From contig JAFUEP010000043.1 in assembly GCA_017470345.1 (NCBI GenBank), forward strand, positions 1 through 49,641: a stretch of 49,641 nt of DNA, written 5' to 3'. This DNA comes from Prevotella sp. (GTDB lineage Bacteria > Bacteroidota > Bacteroidia > Bacteroidales > Bacteroidaceae). The notes beneath the pieces are model-generated. The model ran no database searches and was not told where the DNA came from. It saw only the letters and a list, made by a program, of their open reading frames with translations. This document shows positions 1 to 7,642 of the stretch, one piece after another; position 1 is the first letter of the stretch, and each line of letters opens with the position of its first letter. Made by a program: the position numbers and the translations under genes.

Positions 1-772
1 TTCGACCGTTTACATAGATGAGCGGTGCGCCTTTACCTAAGATTTCGAAGCCCTCACCCCGTTTGGCAATCATCGGAACACGTGTAAGTACGTCTTCAGC
101 AGTACCTAACCGTTCCATCACTGTGCCCTCCACATTCATCACGAGCGAATTGCCTTGCAGGACTACCTTCGGACGTTCACCTTGCACAACCACACCATTC
201 AGCGTGTAGTTATCAGGCTGCATCTTTATTGTTCCCACTTCAGATTGGTTGCAAAGTTTGTAGATGGTCTTGTAGCCCACGTATGAGATACGGGCGAGGA
301 CGGTAGGCTGCTCGTAGGGGATGACAAAAACACCAGCCTCGTTGCTCACGCCTCCACCGATGACGGTTGAGTCTGATGGATGAAGCAGGTAAACATTGGC
401 GTAGGTCACGGGCTGGCGGTTCTCGTCGATGATGGTGCCAGTCAGATGGCGCTCAGTTTTATGGGTACACTCCACATAGATTTCGCTTTCACCACGCTTC
501 ACGACCCGGACGGGATAGAAGCCGACAATCTGCATGATGGCATCTGTGACGGTCTTGTGCTTGATGCTGGTAGTCACACGGAAGTTTTCCAGTTCGTCAT
601 AAATGAAGTTGATGGTATATGTCTGTTGCAAGTCGTTGAGTTCCATCAAAGCCTTCGACAGCGACACATTATCATATTGTCGGGTGATGCTCTGTGCATT
701 GCCAAGCATAGTAACGAGGCTGAAGACGATGGTGAGTACCAGTCGTTTGGAAAGAATAATCTGTCTTTTCAT
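1..772 (-). CDS. TonB-dependent receptor-like outer membrane protein, N-terminal part
   Basis: Open to the window edge: 257 codons are visible with no stop. A signal peptide (MKRQIILSKRLVLTIVFSL, then GNAQ) is followed by a secretin/TonB short N-terminal-like domain (about residues 25-105), a carboxypeptidase-regulatory-like beta-sandwich (about 110-190, with LTGTIIDENRQPVTYANVY) and the start of a plug domain (GNSLVMNVEGTVMERLGTAEDVLTRVP). This domain order fits outer-membrane receptors that signal through ECF sigma systems in Bacteroidetes. The start lies 2 bases after the stop of the FecR-like gene, so the three genes form one minus-strand operon. Substrate unknown. The barrel lies outside the window, so a non-transporting outer-membrane beta-barrel family member is possible. 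Confidence 0.8.
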   Translation of the reverse strand, partial: MKRQIILSKRLVLTIVFSLVTMLGNAQSITRQYDNVSLSKALMELNDLQQTYTINFIYDELENFRVTTSIKHKTVTDAIMQIVGFYPVRVVKRGESEIYVECTHKTERHLTGTIIDENRQPVTYANVYLLHPSDSTVIGGGVSNEAGVFVIPYEQPTVLARISYVGYKTIYKLCNQSEVGTIKMQPDNYTLNGVVVQGERPKVVLQGNSLVMNVEGTVMERLGTAEDVLTRVPMIAKRGEGFEILGKGAPLIYVNGR

Positions 773-774
773 AG

Positions 775-1419
775 TTACTCGGCAATAATCGTACTGTCGT
801 TCAACACCAAGTGAATGCGTTCAAACGTATTCAGCTGTTCCAACACTTTAGACGCTTCCTGTCGCTGATTCCACTGGAAGAACAGGCGCAGTGTCTTAGC
901 ATCCTCGTTTCTCAACTCCACGCGCAAGCGGTAGTATTCGCCCAAGTCGGTGAGAATCTTCTGGAGCGTGGCTTCGTCGTAACGGATAATCTTGGGTGCA
1001 ATGGTGTCGGTTTTGACAGTATCGACGGGCATCGTCGTGGATGGCTTGATTGGCACGGGTTGTTCGGTTTGTACGGTCTGAGACTTTTGGCTATTGACCA
1101 TCCGAACTATGTGAATAGCCGCAAAGGTGATACCCGACACAAACAAAACACCGAGGAATACGGAGGCAATCTTCAGCCATCTACTACGGGGCTTACTGTC
1201 GATGATATGCTGCCCGGCAAACCGCTGCCATTCGGTATCCACATTCACAGCGTTCTTTCTCGTATTCTCCCAAATCATAGCTTGCTTCAATAGCGCTGTG
1301 CCCTCCATGAGTTCGCACACTTCGGGGTCTTCGAGCATCGTCTTCAATTCCTGCTCCAAGTAGTTTTCGGGATGCTCCTGCATGTCAAGCAACATCTGAA
1401 TCTTTTCGTTCCTTTCCAT
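775..1419 (-). CDS. FecR-like anti-sigma factor
   Basis: 214 aa. The N-terminal part (1-90) is cytoplasmic and helical with a short acidic start (MERNEKIQMLLDMQEHPENY). One membrane segment follows (about 96-118, WLKIASVFLGVLFVSGITFA), then a Thr/Pro-rich linker. The periplasmic C-terminal domain (about 145-214) resembles the DUF4974/STN-like end of FecR proteins (ILTDLGEYYRLRVELRN). It lies 5 bases after the sigma gene and directly before the receptor gene. The family's role is to hold the ECF sigma factor until the receptor signals. The protein is shorter than usual FecR (about 300 aa) because the central FecR domain is reduced. The assignment rests on topology and context. Confidence 0.75.
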   Translation of the reverse strand: MERNEKIQMLLDMQEHPENYLEQELKTMLEDPEVCELMEGTALLKQAMIWENTRKNAVNVDTEWQRFAGQHIIDSKPRSRWLKIASVFLGVLFVSGITFAAIHIVRMVNSQKSQTVQTEQPVPIKPSTTMPVDTVKTDTIAPKIIRYDEATLQKILTDLGEYYRLRVELRNEDAKTLRLFFQWNQRQEASKVLEQLNTFERIHLVLNDSTIIAE

Positions 1420-1424
1420 CGTCC

Positions 1425-1928
1425 TTATATTATTTTGTCTTGATACTCTTTGATTATTGTCATCGCTTTTGTGAGATGTTTGTAAACCATCACCTTGCTA
1501 ATGCCCAGTTGTTCGGCTATTTCCTGATACTTCATGCCTTGCAAGTGTCGCATCTGAAAGACCATCAACGTCTGCTCCGTCAGTTGTTTCTTTGCGTAGG
1601 CAATGACCTGTTCATATTTGCGTTCAACTGCCATTGGTGAGAGATTATCTTCATCATCTACACTCCCTTGCTTCATCTCTGCCACATAAACCTGTTCAAA
1701 CTTCGCTCTCACGTCCTTATGCTCCAGCAGATTCCTGCATCTGTTCCTGACACTTGTCATCAGGTAGTTTTCAACGTTCCTCGGCATGATGTCTGTCTTT
1801 ACCAGCGCGGCAAACACCTCGCTCACCACGTCGCGCGATTCCTCGTCGTCGTAGAGCATCATTCTTGCCAACTGTATCATCTGATTATAGTGCTGGCGGA
1901 AAAGCCATTCTATCTCTTTTGTTTTCAT
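1425..1928 (-). CDS. RNA polymerase ECF-type sigma factor
   Basis: 167 aa, normal for ECF sigma factors. Region 2 covers about residues 8-75 (FRQHYNQMIQLARMMLYDDE, then VVSEVFAAL) and region 4 about 112-160 (LTEQTLMVFQMRHLQGMKYQEIAEQLGISKVM read as separate helices, with a helix-turn-helix EIAEQLGIS.VMVYKHL). First gene of the sigma / anti-sigma / receptor operon, it probably activates transcription of the receptor genes and itself. A good Bacteroidetes promoter lies 28-61 bases upstream of the start codon. Confidence 0.9.
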   Translation of the reverse strand: MKTKEIEWLFRQHYNQMIQLARMMLYDDEESRDVVSEVFAALVKTDIMPRNVENYLMTSVRNRCRNLLEHKDVRAKFEQVYVAEMKQGSVDDEDNLSPMAVERKYEQVIAYAKKQLTEQTLMVFQMRHLQGMKYQEIAEQLGISKVMVYKHLTKAMTIIKEYQDKII

Positions 1929-1955
1929 CTAATATAATAGACAGGAAAAGGGGCG

Positions 1956-1989
1956 CAAAAGCTAACCCCTATTAACAACTTTTTTCAAA
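1956..1989 (-). promoter_or_regulatory. Promoter of the sigma/anti-sigma/receptor operon
   Basis: On the minus strand, TTTG (1986-1989), a 21-base spacer, then TAGCTTTTG (1956-1964). This is close to the Bacteroidetes primary-sigma consensus TTTG-N19-21-TAnnTTTG. It lies just upstream of the ECF sigma start at 1928. Confidence 0.55.
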
Positions 1990-2184
1990 TAATCCGCAAA
2001 ACAATCTCAAATTCTACTATCCGACCTTGCCATGTGTGTTTCCTGCTTTGATTCCTGAAATCCGGACAGGACATGGTGCTGGGCGGGAGTGGATTCGCCA
2101 AATCCAGACTGTTAGGGCTGTACTGGCGTCATATCACTGCCACCGACGGCATCGTTCGCTCGGCATTCCGAAGGGTGACGCTTG

Positions 2185-2280
2185 CTATTGAAAGGACGCA
2201 AGAATCTGCTGTGTCGTGCCGTCGTGGTTGGCGTTGCTCAGCGCAGCCAGCCAGTTGGTAGGTAATGTCGGGTTCTCCAT
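2185..2280 (-). other. Possible 31-codon ORF in a 416-bp gap
   Basis: The gap 1929-2344 holds no convincing gene. One minus-strand reading frame of 31 codons begins MENPTLPTNWLAAL and ends at TAG 2185-2187, with an AAGGA-like ribosome site just upstream of the ATG at 2280. The sequence beyond the stop keeps protein-like composition in shifting frames, as expected of a decayed gene. I do not recognise the product; it could be a remnant or chance. Confidence 0.25.
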
Positions 2281-2344
2281 AATCCTTATTGTTTTTTTGA
2301 AAGTTTGACATAAAGTGAATGGGTCACGAGGGTTATTTGTTGAA

Positions 2345-3118
2345 TCATTCCGCTTCAGCCTCTTTGATCTTTGCTAACAATTCTTCGCGTTTCGTCTCAT
2401 TGGTGCCATGGACGGCGTGGCGGACGATGCCCTTCTTATCAACAACGATGGTGAGTGGGAAACCTTCGGTGCCAATCCACGCCATCATATCCTTCGCCTC
2501 AATGAGATGCGTCCATGTAAAGTGGTGCTTGTCTGTAATACGCTTGGTCGTCTCGGCATCGTGGTAGGTGGCTGAGAAGAATATCACGCCGGGCAATTGA
2601 GTCTTCCACTCGGAAAGGATGGGCATCTCTGCTCGGCAGGGTCCGCAGCCAGAGTACCATAGGTTAATCACCATGACGCGCCCCTTCACGTTGTTGTTCG
2701 TCCATGTGCGCCCATCCATGTCCTTTTCCGAGAACTGTGGGAACGGCTCACCCTCCTTGGGCGAATACCACGTGCCGTCGCCCTTCACGCCAGCCTGTGT
2801 CAGCGAGGTCACCGTGGCCATCATGTTCAGTCCGTTCAGGAACTGATCGGCGTTGTGAACTTGTTCGCGAGGGATAGCCTTGCGGATGAGTGACTTGGGC
2901 AGCGTGGCGTCAACGTTGATGACGATGACGCTGTTGCCCTCCTTGTCCTTCAGCCGCGACATGGTTTTCTCGCCGTCGGGCAGCGTAGGCATTTCACGGA
3001 AGAAATAGCCGTTGGAAAGGAATTTCGGAATCACAGTGTCGATGCGCTCTTCCTGTGCCTGTCCCGCCACTGCGACGAGGGCGAGCAGGATTGTAATAAT
3101 ACTTTTCTTCATAATCAT
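2345..3118 (-). CDS. TlpA/ResA-like periplasmic thioredoxin-fold protein
   Basis: 257 aa. Signal peptide (MIMKKSIITILLALVAVAGQ; the second Met at 3112 is an equally good start). An N-terminal domain of about 110 residues has no recognised fold. A thioredoxin domain occupies about residues 125-250 with the redox motif CGPC (NLWYSGCGPCRAEMP) and the cis-Pro region (GFPLTIVVDKKG). The family reduces or oxidises cysteines of exported proteins, and in Bacteroidetes often sits in respiratory or stress operons. A single gene with its own promoter; the Crp/Fnr gene upstream is separated from it by a terminator. The partner protein cannot be deduced. Confidence 0.85.
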   Translation of the reverse strand: MIMKKSIITILLALVAVAGQAQEERIDTVIPKFLSNGYFFREMPTLPDGEKTMSRLKDKEGNSVIVINVDATLPKSLIRKAIPREQVHNADQFLNGLNMMATVTSLTQAGVKGDGTWYSPKEGEPFPQFSEKDMDGRTWTNNNVKGRVMVINLWYSGCGPCRAEMPILSEWKTQLPGVIFFSATYHDAETTKRITDKHHFTWTHLIEAKDMMAWIGTEGFPLTIVVDKKGIVRHAVHGTNETKREELLAKIKEAEAE

Positions 3119-3143
3119 TTCGTTTTATTATCATTCCGAACCA

Positions 3144-3151
3144 CAAAGTTA
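3144..3151 (-). promoter_or_regulatory. -7 element of the thioredoxin gene
   Basis: TAACTTTG on the minus strand matches TAnnTTTG and lies 25 bases upstream of the start at 3118. No good -33 TTTG at the right spacing. Confidence 0.5.
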
Positions 3152-3161
3152 CAAAAAGGTA

Positions 3162-3206
3162 TAAAAATAGGCCCTTGGCTAAATCTGAAAAAAGAATGCC
3201 AAGGGC
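3162..3206 (-). terminator. Intrinsic terminator of the Crp/Fnr gene
   Basis: Nine-bp stem GCCCTTGGC (3171-3179) / GCCAAGGGC (3198-3206), followed on the minus strand by CTATTTTTAT. It lies 45 bases after the Crp/Fnr stop codon. Confidence 0.7.
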
Positions 3207-3250
3207 TAATGTCTCAACTTAGGATGAGAGTTTCTATCTGTTATAGGCTA

Positions 3251-3826
3251 TTATTTGCCGCCAAACGTAATATCACGCCGAATTTTGCTGACAGTATTGG
3301 GATGAACGTTCAAGAAAGAAGCGATGTCTTGCAAGTCAAGAAACTCCACAATACCGGGACAACGCTGCAGCAGCAACTCATAGCGTTCGCGAGCTGTGGC
3401 GCGGTGGAGGTCGAGGTAGCAGGCACGGGCCTGACTGAGTAAGTGCTCAGCTATGGCACTGCGAAACTCCATCTTTTCAGCGGCTTGACGGAAAAAGTCC
3501 ATCAGCTGCTCGCCGCTCACCCTGAGCAAGCGGCTGGGCATCATCGCCTTGATCGTGGTCTGCGATGGACGACCGTCGAGGCAAGCGGGATAGTCGCCAG
3601 CAAACTCACCCTCGAACGAGAACCATGTAATATGCTCCCTGTCGTCGCTGATGCCATACGTTACATACTTGAAGCACCCCTCGGTGACGAAGCCGAACCA
3701 ACGTGCGGGGTCGCCCTCGCGCTCCAGCTGTTCGCCCTTGCGGTAAGTCACCTCCTTCCCCTCGCGCTCGCAAAACTCGCGCAGCGTCTCAATGTCAATA
3801 CTGTTTTTCCCGAATTTCTGTTCCAT
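3251..3826 (-). CDS. Crp/Fnr-family transcriptional regulator
   Basis: 191 aa from the chosen start (MEQKFGKNSIDIETL). The N-terminal cyclic-nucleotide-binding-like beta-roll spans about residues 20-115 (GEQLEREGD, GFVTEGCFKY). The dimer helix is about 120-140, and the C-terminal helix-turn-helix (FLDLQDIASFLNVHPNTVSKIRR) about 160-187. The frame also opens at 3859, but a TAnnTTTG promoter element at 3847-3854 lies inside that extension, so the start at 3826 is preferred. No cysteine cluster for an FNR-type iron-sulfur centre is visible. The ligand is unknown. Confidence 0.88.
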   Translation of the reverse strand: MEQKFGKNSIDIETLREFCEREGKEVTYRKGEQLEREGDPARWFGFVTEGCFKYVTYGISDDREHITWFSFEGEFAGDYPACLDGRPSQTTIKAMMPSRLLRVSGEQLMDFFRQAAEKMEFRSAIAEHLLSQARACYLDLHRATARERYELLLQRCPGIVEFLDLQDIASFLNVHPNTVSKIRRDITFGGK

Positions 3827-3846
3827 ACGCCATGATGTTTTGGGTG

Positions 3847-3854
3847 CAAAGGTA
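3847..3854 (-). promoter_or_regulatory. -7 element of the Crp/Fnr gene
   Basis: TACCTTTG on the minus strand, 20 bases before the ATG at 3826. It decides the start codon, because the longer frame would begin upstream of the transcript. Confidence 0.6.
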
Positions 3855-3973
3855 CTCATTTATAAGCAAAAATTGTTTCTTTTGTTACAATCTTGCCTTG
3901 TTTTAGGCAAAAAATGCTTAAATTACGCGCGAAACTATTATAATAATGATACCTTAATTTCGATAATAATAAG

Positions 3974-3981
3974 TACCTTTG
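3974..3981 (+). promoter_or_regulatory. -7 element of a short transcription unit
   Basis: TACCTTTG, an exact TAnnTTTG match, 30 bases before a 26-codon ORF and about 115 bases before a strong terminator. No clear TTTG at -33. Confidence 0.5.
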
Positions 3982-4011
3982 CAATTGACAAGTTTCTATA
4001 TTTAGTAAATT

Positions 4012-4092
4012 ATGGCACTATATTTATCGGCAGAACAGAAAAATCTGAAATCATTGTTTTCCAATGACAATCGATTATTCATCGATAGCTAA
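4012..4092 (+). CDS. Possible 26-aa peptide or leader of a small RNA
   Basis: ATG to TAA, 26 codons, beginning MALYLSAEQKNLKSLF and ending FIDS. It lies exactly between a TAnnTTTG promoter element and a strong intrinsic terminator, with no other gene in the unit. The short run NLKSLFS loosely recalls the start of DUF262 proteins, so it may be what is left of a longer gene. It may equally be a non-coding RNA of about 140 nt with a chance ORF. No strong ribosome-binding site is visible. Confidence 0.3.
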   Translation: MALYLSAEQKNLKSLFSNDNRLFIDS

Positions 4093-4097
4093 TAATT

Positions 4098-4132
4098 GTG
4101 AGAGGCGCATAACCTGTGCCTCTCACTTTTTT
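4098..4132 (+). terminator. Strong intrinsic terminator of the short unit
   Basis: Stem GTGAGAGGCGC (4098-4108) / GTGCCTCTCAC (4116-4126), 7-base loop, then TTTTTT. It starts 6 bases after the TAA of the 26-codon ORF. Confidence 0.8.
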
Positions 4133-4197
4133 GCCCTCATATCATAAAAATATTTAAACCGCCAAATAACCGCCAAAAACACAATAACAATTCTGCT

Positions 4198-4233
4198 TAA
4201 AAATAAGAAAGTGGTTGATTTTCAGCCACTTTC
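4198..4233 (-). terminator. Intrinsic terminator of tRNA-Pro
   Basis: Stem GAAAGTGG (4207-4214) / CCACTTTC (4226-4233), followed on the minus strand by TTATTTTTAA. It lies 24 bases after the tRNA 3' end. Confidence 0.7.
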
Positions 4234-4256
4234 TTTGTTTTCCGACTTTGTGATTG

Positions 4257-4329
4257 TCGGGATGAGGCGACTCGAACGCCCGACCCCTACGTCCCGAACG
4301 TAGTGCGCTACCAACTGCGCTACATCCCG
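4257..4329 (-). tRNA. tRNA-Pro (anticodon CGG)
   Basis: 73-nt cloverleaf on the minus strand. The acceptor stem CGGGATG / CATCCCG carries discriminator A. The D arm is GCGCAGTTGGTAGCGC. The anticodon stem CTACG/CGTAG holds the loop TTCGGGA, giving anticodon CGG at 4296-4294. The T arm is GGGCG-TTCGAGT-CGCCT. CCA is not encoded. No repeat of its 3' end nearby suggests an integrated element. Confidence 0.95.
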
Positions 4330-4400
4330 CCTTTGCTCGTAAGCGGGTGCAAAGTTACAACTTTTTTGTGGAACGCGCAAATTTTTCCTTAAAAACTTTT

Positions 4401-6512
4401 CTATTGTTGTTTCTGGAACTGCTTGAGGATGTCGCAGCGCGAGACGTACGGGCTCAGGCTGGCGCTGTTCTGGCGGGCAAAGTCGCTGAGGCGCTTCATG
4501 GCGGCATATTCCTGCGTCTCCTTCATCGGGATGGCCACGAAGTCGTTCTTCTTGTCGCTCCACTTATACTCATGCCAGTTGTCGTAGGGGGCATAGGCCA
4601 GGGCGAAGATGGCGTGCTCGCGCAGGGCGTAGTCGCTGGCCTTGGCGGCCTCCTCGAGCAGCTCGCGGGCCTTGACGACGAAGGCCGGCTTGGGCTCGTC
4701 GGCCGCCGAGTAGGTGCTCTTGCCGTACTCGGTGAGATACCACGCATCGCCGTAGAGCGAGGCCTGATAGTAGCGCACGGCCAGCTCATAGGCCTGCTGC
4801 TGGCGTTCGGCGCCCTTGGCCTTGGCGTAGGCTTGTTCGGCCGCCATCATCTCGCGGGCGAAGTCGAGCTTCTGGTTCGTGGCGGGCCATGCGCTGCCTG
4901 GGCGCTGCAGTTCCTCCTTGATCCACTGTCGGGTGATCCATGGCTCGGTGGTGTAGTTGCGCTGTGCCATGAAGGGCGCGATGTTCATCTGGTGGACGAA
5001 GTCGAGCGACACCTGGCTGAGGTGCTCTATGGCCTTCTGCCACTCGCCCTCGCGCAGGTATTTCGTGCCGACAATCTCGTGCAGGAACTCAGCGTTGTGG
5101 GTTATGTGGCCCGTGAGCCATTTGCCGAGAGCCGACGACGCGGCGTCCTTACGCGTGACGAACTGCAGGTAGCGCTCGGCGTCGGCCGTCGATGCGGAGT
5201 CGATGAGCACGAAGAACTCCGTCGAGTAGTCGTCGTTCCATCCGTTGCATCCGAGGTCTTCGTTGGCGTAGCGCTTCTCGTAGAACCGCTCGGCCATCTC
5301 CGACTTGGCGGCCATGAGGGCGATGCTGAACTCGGGCTGGCCGCTGTTCTTGTAGCGGTCGACGAGCACCTGATGCACCAGACGGTCGTAGACGTGCGTG
5401 TAGTGGTTGTCGTAGTAGTCCTCGGGGGTGCGCATGGCGTCGGCCTGCTGCTCGATCCACGCGAGCTCCTGGGCGATGAAGTCGTCGTCGGCCTCCTGCG
5501 CTTTGATGTAGAGGCGCAGCACGCGGGCGTTGTCCATCGTGCGCTCCGAGCCCTTCAGCGTCATGGCCTCGGCGATGGCCTTCGAGGCTTTCTTATGGTC
5601 GCCGAAGAGGTATTCGAGCCAGGCCTCGAGCGACTTCCACAGTGCGGGCTCGCTCGTCTTGCCGTCCTTGACGACACGGCGTGCCAGCTCGCGCATCCGC
5701 TCGCACTCCTCCTTCTCGATGTTGCGGATGAAGAGCTTGCCGGGCCAGTTGCACTCCTCGAGCCCGTCGACGGCCTCCTGCGCGTTGTTGGCAAAGTCCT
5801 GCAGGAGGAAGGGCATGGCTGGCGAGTCGGGGTTCATGTTGTATTCGCGCTCGATGTCGTCGGCCGACCGCTTGTCATAATAATAGGTGTTGAGGCTGGC
5901 CGCGTCGCCCTGCTCGACGAAGATCTGCGTGGCCTCGTCTGTTCGGCCCGTCTTGAGCAGTGCGCCGGCATAGATGTTGCGCATCATGTCGCGATAGACG
6001 CTCTCGATGAGCTTGCTGCCCTTCTGCTCCCAGAAGCCGACGTTCGCCTCGTGGTCGCCCAGCAGCATGTTGCAGCGCATCAGGAGCAGGGCGTGCTGGC
6101 TGCGCAGGCGGCTGTCGAGCTTCGACGTGGCGTAGTCGCGAAGGCCCTCGAGGACGCTGCGACGGCTGTCGAGCTCCTCCCTCGTGGGATAGTCCCACGA
6201 CTCGCACTCCGAGTCGCGGGCGATATTGAGATAGGTGTCGAGATGCTCCAGATAGCTCACCATGAGCTGGTCGCCCTTGCGGCGTGCGGCAGCCATGATG
6301 GCGTCGGCCTCAAACCAGAAGAGGCGGTCCTCCTGTCCGAGGTAGACGCGCCAGTTGTCGAGCGTCTGCTCGTTGACACGCTGGGCAAAGTCGCCCTCGC
6401 GTACGACGCTGAACAGATACCAGTTGTGCGTGGGCGGTATGGCGCAGGCCATGGCCTCGGCTATGGCGGCCAGCAGGAGCAGGTTAATCGTGATAAATCG
6501 TTTCATAGTCAT
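4401..6512 (-). CDS. Uncharacterised exported helical-repeat protein
   Basis: 703 aa. Signal peptide (KRFITINLLLLAAIAEAMAC; start at 6512 or 6506). The cysteine at the end could make it a lipoprotein, but the lipobox is weak. The remainder is rich in Ala/Leu/Glu and aromatic residues, in regular helical hairpins that look like degenerate TPR or Sel1 repeats, for example around residues 140-330 and 480-620. No catalytic motif seen. It starts 29 bases inside the end of the upstream DUF3142-like gene, so the two are almost certainly co-translated and may work together at the cell envelope. Function unknown. Confidence 0.75.
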   Translation of the reverse strand: MTMKRFITINLLLLAAIAEAMACAIPPTHNWYLFSVVREGDFAQRVNEQTLDNWRVYLGQEDRLFWFEADAIMAAARRKGDQLMVSYLEHLDTYLNIARDSECESWDYPTREELDSRRSVLEGLRDYATSKLDSRLRSQHALLLMRCNMLLGDHEANVGFWEQKGSKLIESVYRDMMRNIYAGALLKTGRTDEATQIFVEQGDAASLNTYYYDKRSADDIEREYNMNPDSPAMPFLLQDFANNAQEAVDGLEECNWPGKLFIRNIEKEECERMRELARRVVKDGKTSEPALWKSLEAWLEYLFGDHKKASKAIAEAMTLKGSERTMDNARVLRLYIKAQEADDDFIAQELAWIEQQADAMRTPEDYYDNHYTHVYDRLVHQVLVDRYKNSGQPEFSIALMAAKSEMAERFYEKRYANEDLGCNGWNDDYSTEFFVLIDSASTADAERYLQFVTRKDAASSALGKWLTGHITHNAEFLHEIVGTKYLREGEWQKAIEHLSQVSLDFVHQMNIAPFMAQRNYTTEPWITRQWIKEELQRPGSAWPATNQKLDFAREMMAAEQAYAKAKGAERQQQAYELAVRYYQASLYGDAWYLTEYGKSTYSAADEPKPAFVVKARELLEEAAKASDYALREHAIFALAYAPYDNWHEYKWSDKKNDFVAIPMKETQEYAAMKRLSDFARQNSASLSPYVSRCDILKQFQKQQ

Positions 6513-7380
6513 CGGCGGTATAACGGTTGATATTCTGGGTTGACAGGTGGTAGGTCAGGATGAGCTGCGTGAGGTCGGGGCGGCGGGCCTCGACGGCCTT
6601 CTTCACGTCGAGGATGGTCTGCAGGTCGGCCTCATGGTCGATGGTGACGCCATGGACGACGCGTCGCCACTGGAACACGGGGTAGGCGGCGGCCAGTGGC
6701 AGCTCGTAGTCGGCCAGGTACTTCACGTAGGGCTTCACGTCGCGCAGGTCGAGGATGGGGTTGCGCTCCTCGAAGCGCTCGGGAGCGCCCGTGTTATAAA
6801 GCATCAGCACGCCGTAGTCGACGGGCGGGGCCGGCATCTGCAGCTGGTGGAGGCGGATGGTGGCCGAGAGGCGAATGTCGTGCTGCTGGCAGATCTGTCG
6901 CATGTCGCTGAGCAGGGCGTAGAACGTCTCGCGGCTGCGCTCCGTCCAGTCGCAGTCGATCTGGATCTCGCTGACGTCGCCCAGGCCGTTGGTGGCGTTC
7001 ATCTGCAGGATGCGGCTGACGATGCGTCGCGGCAGACTGTCCACCTCGTTGCCCCTGAGGCAGTTCTCAGTGATGAACACCGTGGGCACGATCTCCGTCG
7101 AGTCAGGCAGCTGCAGGCTGTCGCCGAACGTGATCGTGGCGTTGGGCATGGGCACGTCGGCGCCGCCCAGCACGACGTCGAAGTAGCGGCAGTAGATGCG
7201 GCTGACGTGGTGGTCGGCCATGAAGCCGCGCTCTGTGGAGTCGAGCTGCAGGCTGGTGCGCCAGTAGTAGACGGCGTTGCCCCGTACGGGCATCTCGCGC
7301 CATGGTGCCTGCTTCTCCGTGCAGGCCACGGCCGTGACGGCGAGCACGGCCATGAAGAACAATCTCGGAAGTTTAAACAT
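6484..7380 (-). CDS. DUF3142-like exported protein with a TIM-barrel-type sequence
   Basis: 298 aa. Signal sequence ending AVAC suggests a lipoprotein (MFKLPRLFFMAVLAVTAVAC). The middle carries EIQIDCDWTERSRETFYALL and then IRLSATIRLHQL. These resemble the conserved 'IDxD...fy..LL..lR......lS.T.l' strands of DUF3142, a family related to glycoside-hydrolase barrels. The segment VDYGVLMLYNTG would be the next strand. I recognise the family only tentatively. Its gene overlaps the 703-aa gene by 29 bases, forming a two-gene operon downstream of murF and separated from it by a palindromic repeat. Confidence 0.7.
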   Translation of the reverse strand: MFKLPRLFFMAVLAVTAVACTEKQAPWREMPVRGNAVYYWRTSLQLDSTERGFMADHHVSRIYCRYFDVVLGGADVPMPNATITFGDSLQLPDSTEIVPTVFITENCLRGNEVDSLPRRIVSRILQMNATNGLGDVSEIQIDCDWTERSRETFYALLSDMRQICQQHDIRLSATIRLHQLQMPAPPVDYGVLMLYNTGAPERFEERNPILDLRDVKPYVKYLADYELPLAAAYPVFQWRRVVHGVTIDHEADLQTILDVKKAVEARRPDLTQLILTYHLSTQNINRYTADDYETIYHD

Positions 7381-7466
7381 GGTAAAGTTTTTTTTGTTAC
7401 TGTTAGGGACGTAAATATATAGGATGGTGTCAAAATATTTAAGTGCAGGCTTGCAGGTCTAACTTT

Positions 7467-7586
7467 ACTCCCCTCCTTGGAAAGGAGGGGCTGGGGGTGG
7501 TTGATACACCACGGGCGGCATAACTATATGATAGTCAGAGTGCAGCAGTCAACCACCCCCGACCCCTCCTTTCCAAGGAGGGGAGT
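7467..7586. repeat. Large imperfect palindrome, interspersed repeat type 1
   Basis: Two 38-nt arms (7467-7504 and 7549-7586) match as inverted copies at 36 of 38 positions around a 44-base loop. Each arm starts ACTCCCCTCCTTGGAAAGG and contains its own smaller hairpin. The left flank (from 7448, GGCTTGCAGGTCTAAC) matches the flank of the second copy at 33326-33404. It fills the space between murF and the DUF3142-like gene. Confidence 0.85.
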
Positions 7587-7642
7587 AGCTGCGCCGTCAT
7601 TCCCGTCGGGCAGTGCGGTAGCCATTTCCAAAGACGATGAAG

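Noticed and set aside
2129-2311. 60-aa minus-strand frame in the 1929-2344 gap
   Set aside because: No recognisable sequence and no better than the alternative 31-codon frame; not called as a gene.
3251-3859. Longer start of the Crp/Fnr regulator at 3859
   Set aside because: The promoter -7 element lies within that extension, so the start at 3826 was chosen.
4257-4329. tRNA-Pro as an integration site of a genomic island
   Set aside because: No repeat of the tRNA 3' end and no integrase in the window.
4347-6530. 727-aa plus-strand frame opposite the 703-aa gene
   Set aside because: Composition (Val/Leu/Arg/Gly runs) is that of an antisense shadow of a GC-rich gene; the opposite strand has a signal peptide and normal protein sequence.
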